Assembly (NCBI GenBank): GCA_027627225.1
Contig: CM051033.1
Coordinates: 12,696,058 to 12,760,057, forward strand
DNA from: Congeria kusceri
Lineage: Eukaryota > Mollusca > Bivalvia > Myida > Dreissenidae
Length of the DNA stretch: 64,000 nt
Direction of reading: 5' to 3'
Shown here piece after piece: positions 60,605-64,000 of this stretch. A model generated the notes under the pieces. The model ran no database searches. It was not told the DNA's origin and saw nothing but the letters and a program-made list of their open reading frames with translations. A program made the position numbers and the translations under genes. Position 1 is the first letter of the stretch. Every line of letters starts with the position of its first letter.

Positions 60605-62450
60605 TTGTACATTTCGGATAGGAGAATATGAATATTATTTTTATTCTAGTTGTTACAAGTCTGCTTTTTCTAACAAAACAGTCTTTACTCGGTGTGAATG
60701 CTGTCTGCAAAAGTAGTGTTATATTAAATTGTGTCAATCTATGTTTGCCAAAAATATTTTAACACATTTATAATAATAACCAAATACATAAGAAACGGTG
60801 TCATCGACAGTGTGTTTTAAAAGAAACATTCTATTATTTGTATTAATACACAACTGCTTCTTAAACATCACATGTAATTTGTTAAATGTGCAAAACAGCT
60901 TAAGGAAGAATAATAGAATCTTACTCGATCAGCTTTGACTATTACGAGATATTAATGAGTTAAGTAAATATTAAGTAAATGAATAACGTCAACTAATAAT
61001 ATATAATGTTATGAAATTTCTATGGAATGCATTTTTATTTTAGTCGAAATTGCAGTATAAACACACAACTTAACAAAAACAATGACAAATAATGTAGTTT
61101 ACACAGGCTCCTTTGATGGGCAAATATATATGGCTAAATATATATTTCTAATAAACAATGCGAACAAGGTATTTGTAAAAATGGCTGGCATCAAAAGCGA
61201 AAGTAGATTCACATCCTATTTATAGACCTGATGCAATTTTCGAACTCTAATATCAGTATTGTACAAATGTGTATTTCCGTGCGTACATTTGTATTTAAGA
61301 TTTTGATTATAGAGATTTGAATTTGTTCAGGTTATCCGATTCATTGAATAATTAAGATACACGCGCAGCTAAAGCTTCGGTAACACAACTTTGAACATCG
61401 TCTTGTTGAAATGGTGCCCCTGGGCTAACAAACTGCCCTGCCCCGGGCCGTATTATTAAATATGTTCTTTTAAATTCTGAGTGTCTGAAACTAAAAGCCA
61501 CAGGCAATTGCTATTTTGGCATGTAGAATTGCCTTATAGTCATTTACTTGTTAGCTTGTTAATGCCACTATGCTATAACAATGCAACGGCCCGTTGCTCA
61601 ATGTTTCCATGTACTCTAATATGAACAAGTCTTCTTATATAAAACTGCAAGGCACATGTGTTTGCTATTTTGTGAGCAGCGTCGCTATATGGTACAAACT
61701 TTAAAAAATGATGTCCCACGGCCAAACAATGGTTATGACCCCCGTCTCACACTGCTTGTATTTACCTATGCAGAAAAACCTTTTACTTTTTTTTGTCTGA
61801 AACTGCAATGCATTCAGCTTTGATACTTGGTAAGAAGTATGTTTGCAATTGAAAATATTGCTAATTTGTTAAAATGACGCTGACTTCCTTTAGACAAAAA
61901 TATCAATGTATAATTTTTTATTGAGATTATAGTGTAGAATGTTAAGTGTTTGTACATCTCAATGCGTCTTGGCATTTACCACACCGTAAAAGGCTTCCGT
62001 TTTGGCACCATACTTACCACCTAGTGTGACTGACTGCATTTATAGGACTTATATTGCACAGCTGTTGGATAAATTGAAAATAAACAACTCCCATCATTCT
62101 TTAATGTAAATAAGTTTAAACAATAAACAATGATTACTGTATTATTTGTATTGCGCATAATAACAAATCAATATATAAAATATATTCGGCTAGCTGAGTT
62201 ATTTTATTTTTTTAATTCGAATATTACTAACAACTATTAAAAGGATATATTTTATTACCACTATCAATATACAGGGTGAAATACCCCCACGTGGATGCCA
62301 CTTTTACATACATGAAATTTCCTGTATATGCGTCACAGATAACTTACTTCTGATCTGAACATTTACAAACACTTGGCTCACCACAAATGAGTTATTCACC
62401 TTGTCAGAAATGCAGTGTGTCCGTCATATTCTCCTATCCGAAATGTACAA
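60605..62450. mobile_element. Segment bounded by perfect 27-bp inverted repeats
   Basis: 60605-60631 (TTGTACATTTCGG then ATAGGAGAATATGA) is exactly inverted at 62424-62450. If the TA inside each (60608-60609 and 62446-62447) is the target duplication, the element starts CATTTCGGATAGG. The interior is AT-rich with no transposase, so it would be a long non-autonomous DNA element; two separate solo MITE ends in opposite orientation are the alternative. Confidence 0.55.
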
Positions 62451-62734
62451 ATTTATTTAAAACATGTAATGGATGACTTTGGTTAAATAACATTGGATTA
62501 GTGGTTTGATAACTCGTAAATCCACACTGATTTCGACACATTAGACATCCCCGAAGTTTGACGATGTTACAACAAGTATGTTATGAAAATTCATATATTT
62601 AACAATTATCAGTATTATTGTTCTTGCATTTGTCTCAGGGTCGAACTGTACTTATGTGTTTTAACATTGTTTGCAAATGGTATGCAAATTTGCGAATCAG
62701 AAAAAAATATCATAAATAATTATAACAAACTGAA

Positions 62735-62797
62735 TTATCAACTGTATTACAATATTTGTAACAACCACAGTGACAAAAGTTGTAATACAGTTGATAA
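62735..62797. repeat. Perfect 18-bp stem hairpin
   Basis: TTATCAACTGTATTACAA (62735-62752) is inverted at 62780-62797 around a 27-base loop. Its size is compatible with a small MITE remnant or a structured RNA. Confidence 0.75.
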
Positions 62798-64000
62798 CCT
62801 ACATATTTTGCAATAGAACAAAGAAATCGACTTGGAAGAGTTTGACAATTACTAGAATCATTGGTTGTTATCAATGCTTTTTGTCACAGATTCGAATTTA
62901 CTAAGTGTTTTAATTAACATCGTTCAGTATTATAATGCTTACAACAGCATTTTATATACTTACAAATGCCCCTGTTATATTCCTTATGTTTACATAGTGT
63001 TATTATCAATTTGATTGACATTGGTGTTACAATACACAACATCGTAAAATCACTTTGTTTGCAATAAAGGCACCTGACGAAATACAGACGTGCACTAGTG
63101 CCTGCGGATTTAAAAATGGTCAACCTAATGTATTATATTTGCCTTCGTATGTAACATTTTGTAACTGGTTGTATTTGCATATATAAAAAAAACAGCATTA
63201 CTAAAACGTCTTAGTGGAGGGTATAAAATATGATTTATTGTATGCATATTTTCTAAAATATGTGTAGCACTTGCTTACTACATGTTGATATTTTGTGTTT
63301 ATCTTTATTTATGAACGTTTTTGTACGTTTCATCACTACATTACCATGTCTCTTCTACCTTTATCAATATGTGGTTATGGTCGTTTTCAAACACACATAA
63401 GCTTAAAACAGTTTATTGAAAAAAAAAGTACTGTAGAACGTTTGGAAAAAAATTAGTGTTGTGTGCAGTCCATAACTATTGTCACAATGCTTGATTTTAA
63501 ATGTTGTTGTTGTTTTATTTCAAGAACAGAACAAATTAATAATAACATACATTATGTTGATTGTCAAACATATCTTACCATATCATTGTCATTCACTACG
63601 TAAATGTCTTGATGTCCATCGGTAAAATAATATATGATATATGTAATAAAATCTGACCAGTGCTACATGTTTGGAAACCTTCCAGTCTATCAGAAAATAA
63701 CATATTCAGACCAAATAATTTATATATACCAAGCAGAAATCATCAAGTCAGGAGGTACATGCTGAGGGGTGTATTGTTATTTAATTAAGTGACAAAACAA
63801 AGTGCCATTATTTGCATAAAAATTACTTGTTCATTTTCCCGAATAACTTGATTGTGAACGCATTTTTATCTGTTACGTGTATGTACATGTAATTCAAACA
63901 AAATATTTAGCAGTGAAGGGGTAATCAAGTAAGTTTTGGTATTTGCAGTCAATGTCAAGCCGTAACGTGAAATAATATATTTTTGTAACGCGTTTCGTAT
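62798..64000. other. No gene seen
   Basis: AT-rich sequence to the window edge. The minus-strand frame 62914-63123 is cysteine-rich in translation but has no splice or motif support. Confidence 0.4.

Overview
The window is eukaryotic nuclear DNA, most likely from a bivalve mollusc. It is AT-rich, coding sequence is sparse and split by GT-AG introns, and most recognisable sequence is transposon-derived: several non-LTR retrotransposons, a DIRS-like tyrosine-recombinase retrotransposon, foldback/MITE-like elements, and arrays rich in TCAAGGTCA/TGACCTTGA of a kind I associate with bivalve genomes. The taxonomic call rests on repeat style and is an inference.

Layout. 1-2960: minus-strand I/jockey-like LINE, dead at the RT active site and split by a 0.97 kb repeat element that has a target-site duplication. 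3361-21633: the dominant feature, three head-to-tail, nearly identical copies of a ~6.07 kb unit. Each unit holds a G-rich hairpin minisatellite, a 28-bp tandem repeat, a repeat-derived ORF, a candidate minus-strand terminal exon, a phase-coherent three-exon plus-strand reading frame ending in an integrase-core-like HGGIDGYS motif, and a cluster of GCGCGAA sites. 21634-31450: mostly non-coding, with two cysteine-rich exon candidates (one with a stop), a 72-bp tandem repeat and arrays of TCAAGGTCA-bearing repeats. 31453-35954: a palindromic foldback next to a decayed DIRS-like element coded on the minus strand (gag, RT/RNase H, tyrosine recombinase). 37259-38467: a TGACCTTGACC-repeat element with short inverted ends and TA flanks.

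38816-43513: a minus-strand four-exon gene fragment, all introns phase 1, matching the widespread but uncharacterised DUF7869-type family. 44551-55546: an old Tx1/L1-like LINE between two ~430-bp direct repeats, with a younger, nearly intact LINE nested on the opposite strand. 57973-59581: a two-exon minus-strand gene for an unrecognised ~219-residue protein with a signal-like N-terminus, an intronic 34-bp minisatellite and a polyadenylation signal. 60605-62450: a ~1.85 kb segment bounded by perfect 27-bp inverted repeats.

The only likely functional host gene is the 58-59.6 kb two-exon gene; the 38.8-43.5 kb gene is a possible second. No complete housekeeping gene, rRNA, tRNA or CRISPR was recognised. 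All gene models come from reading splice signals and phases by eye.
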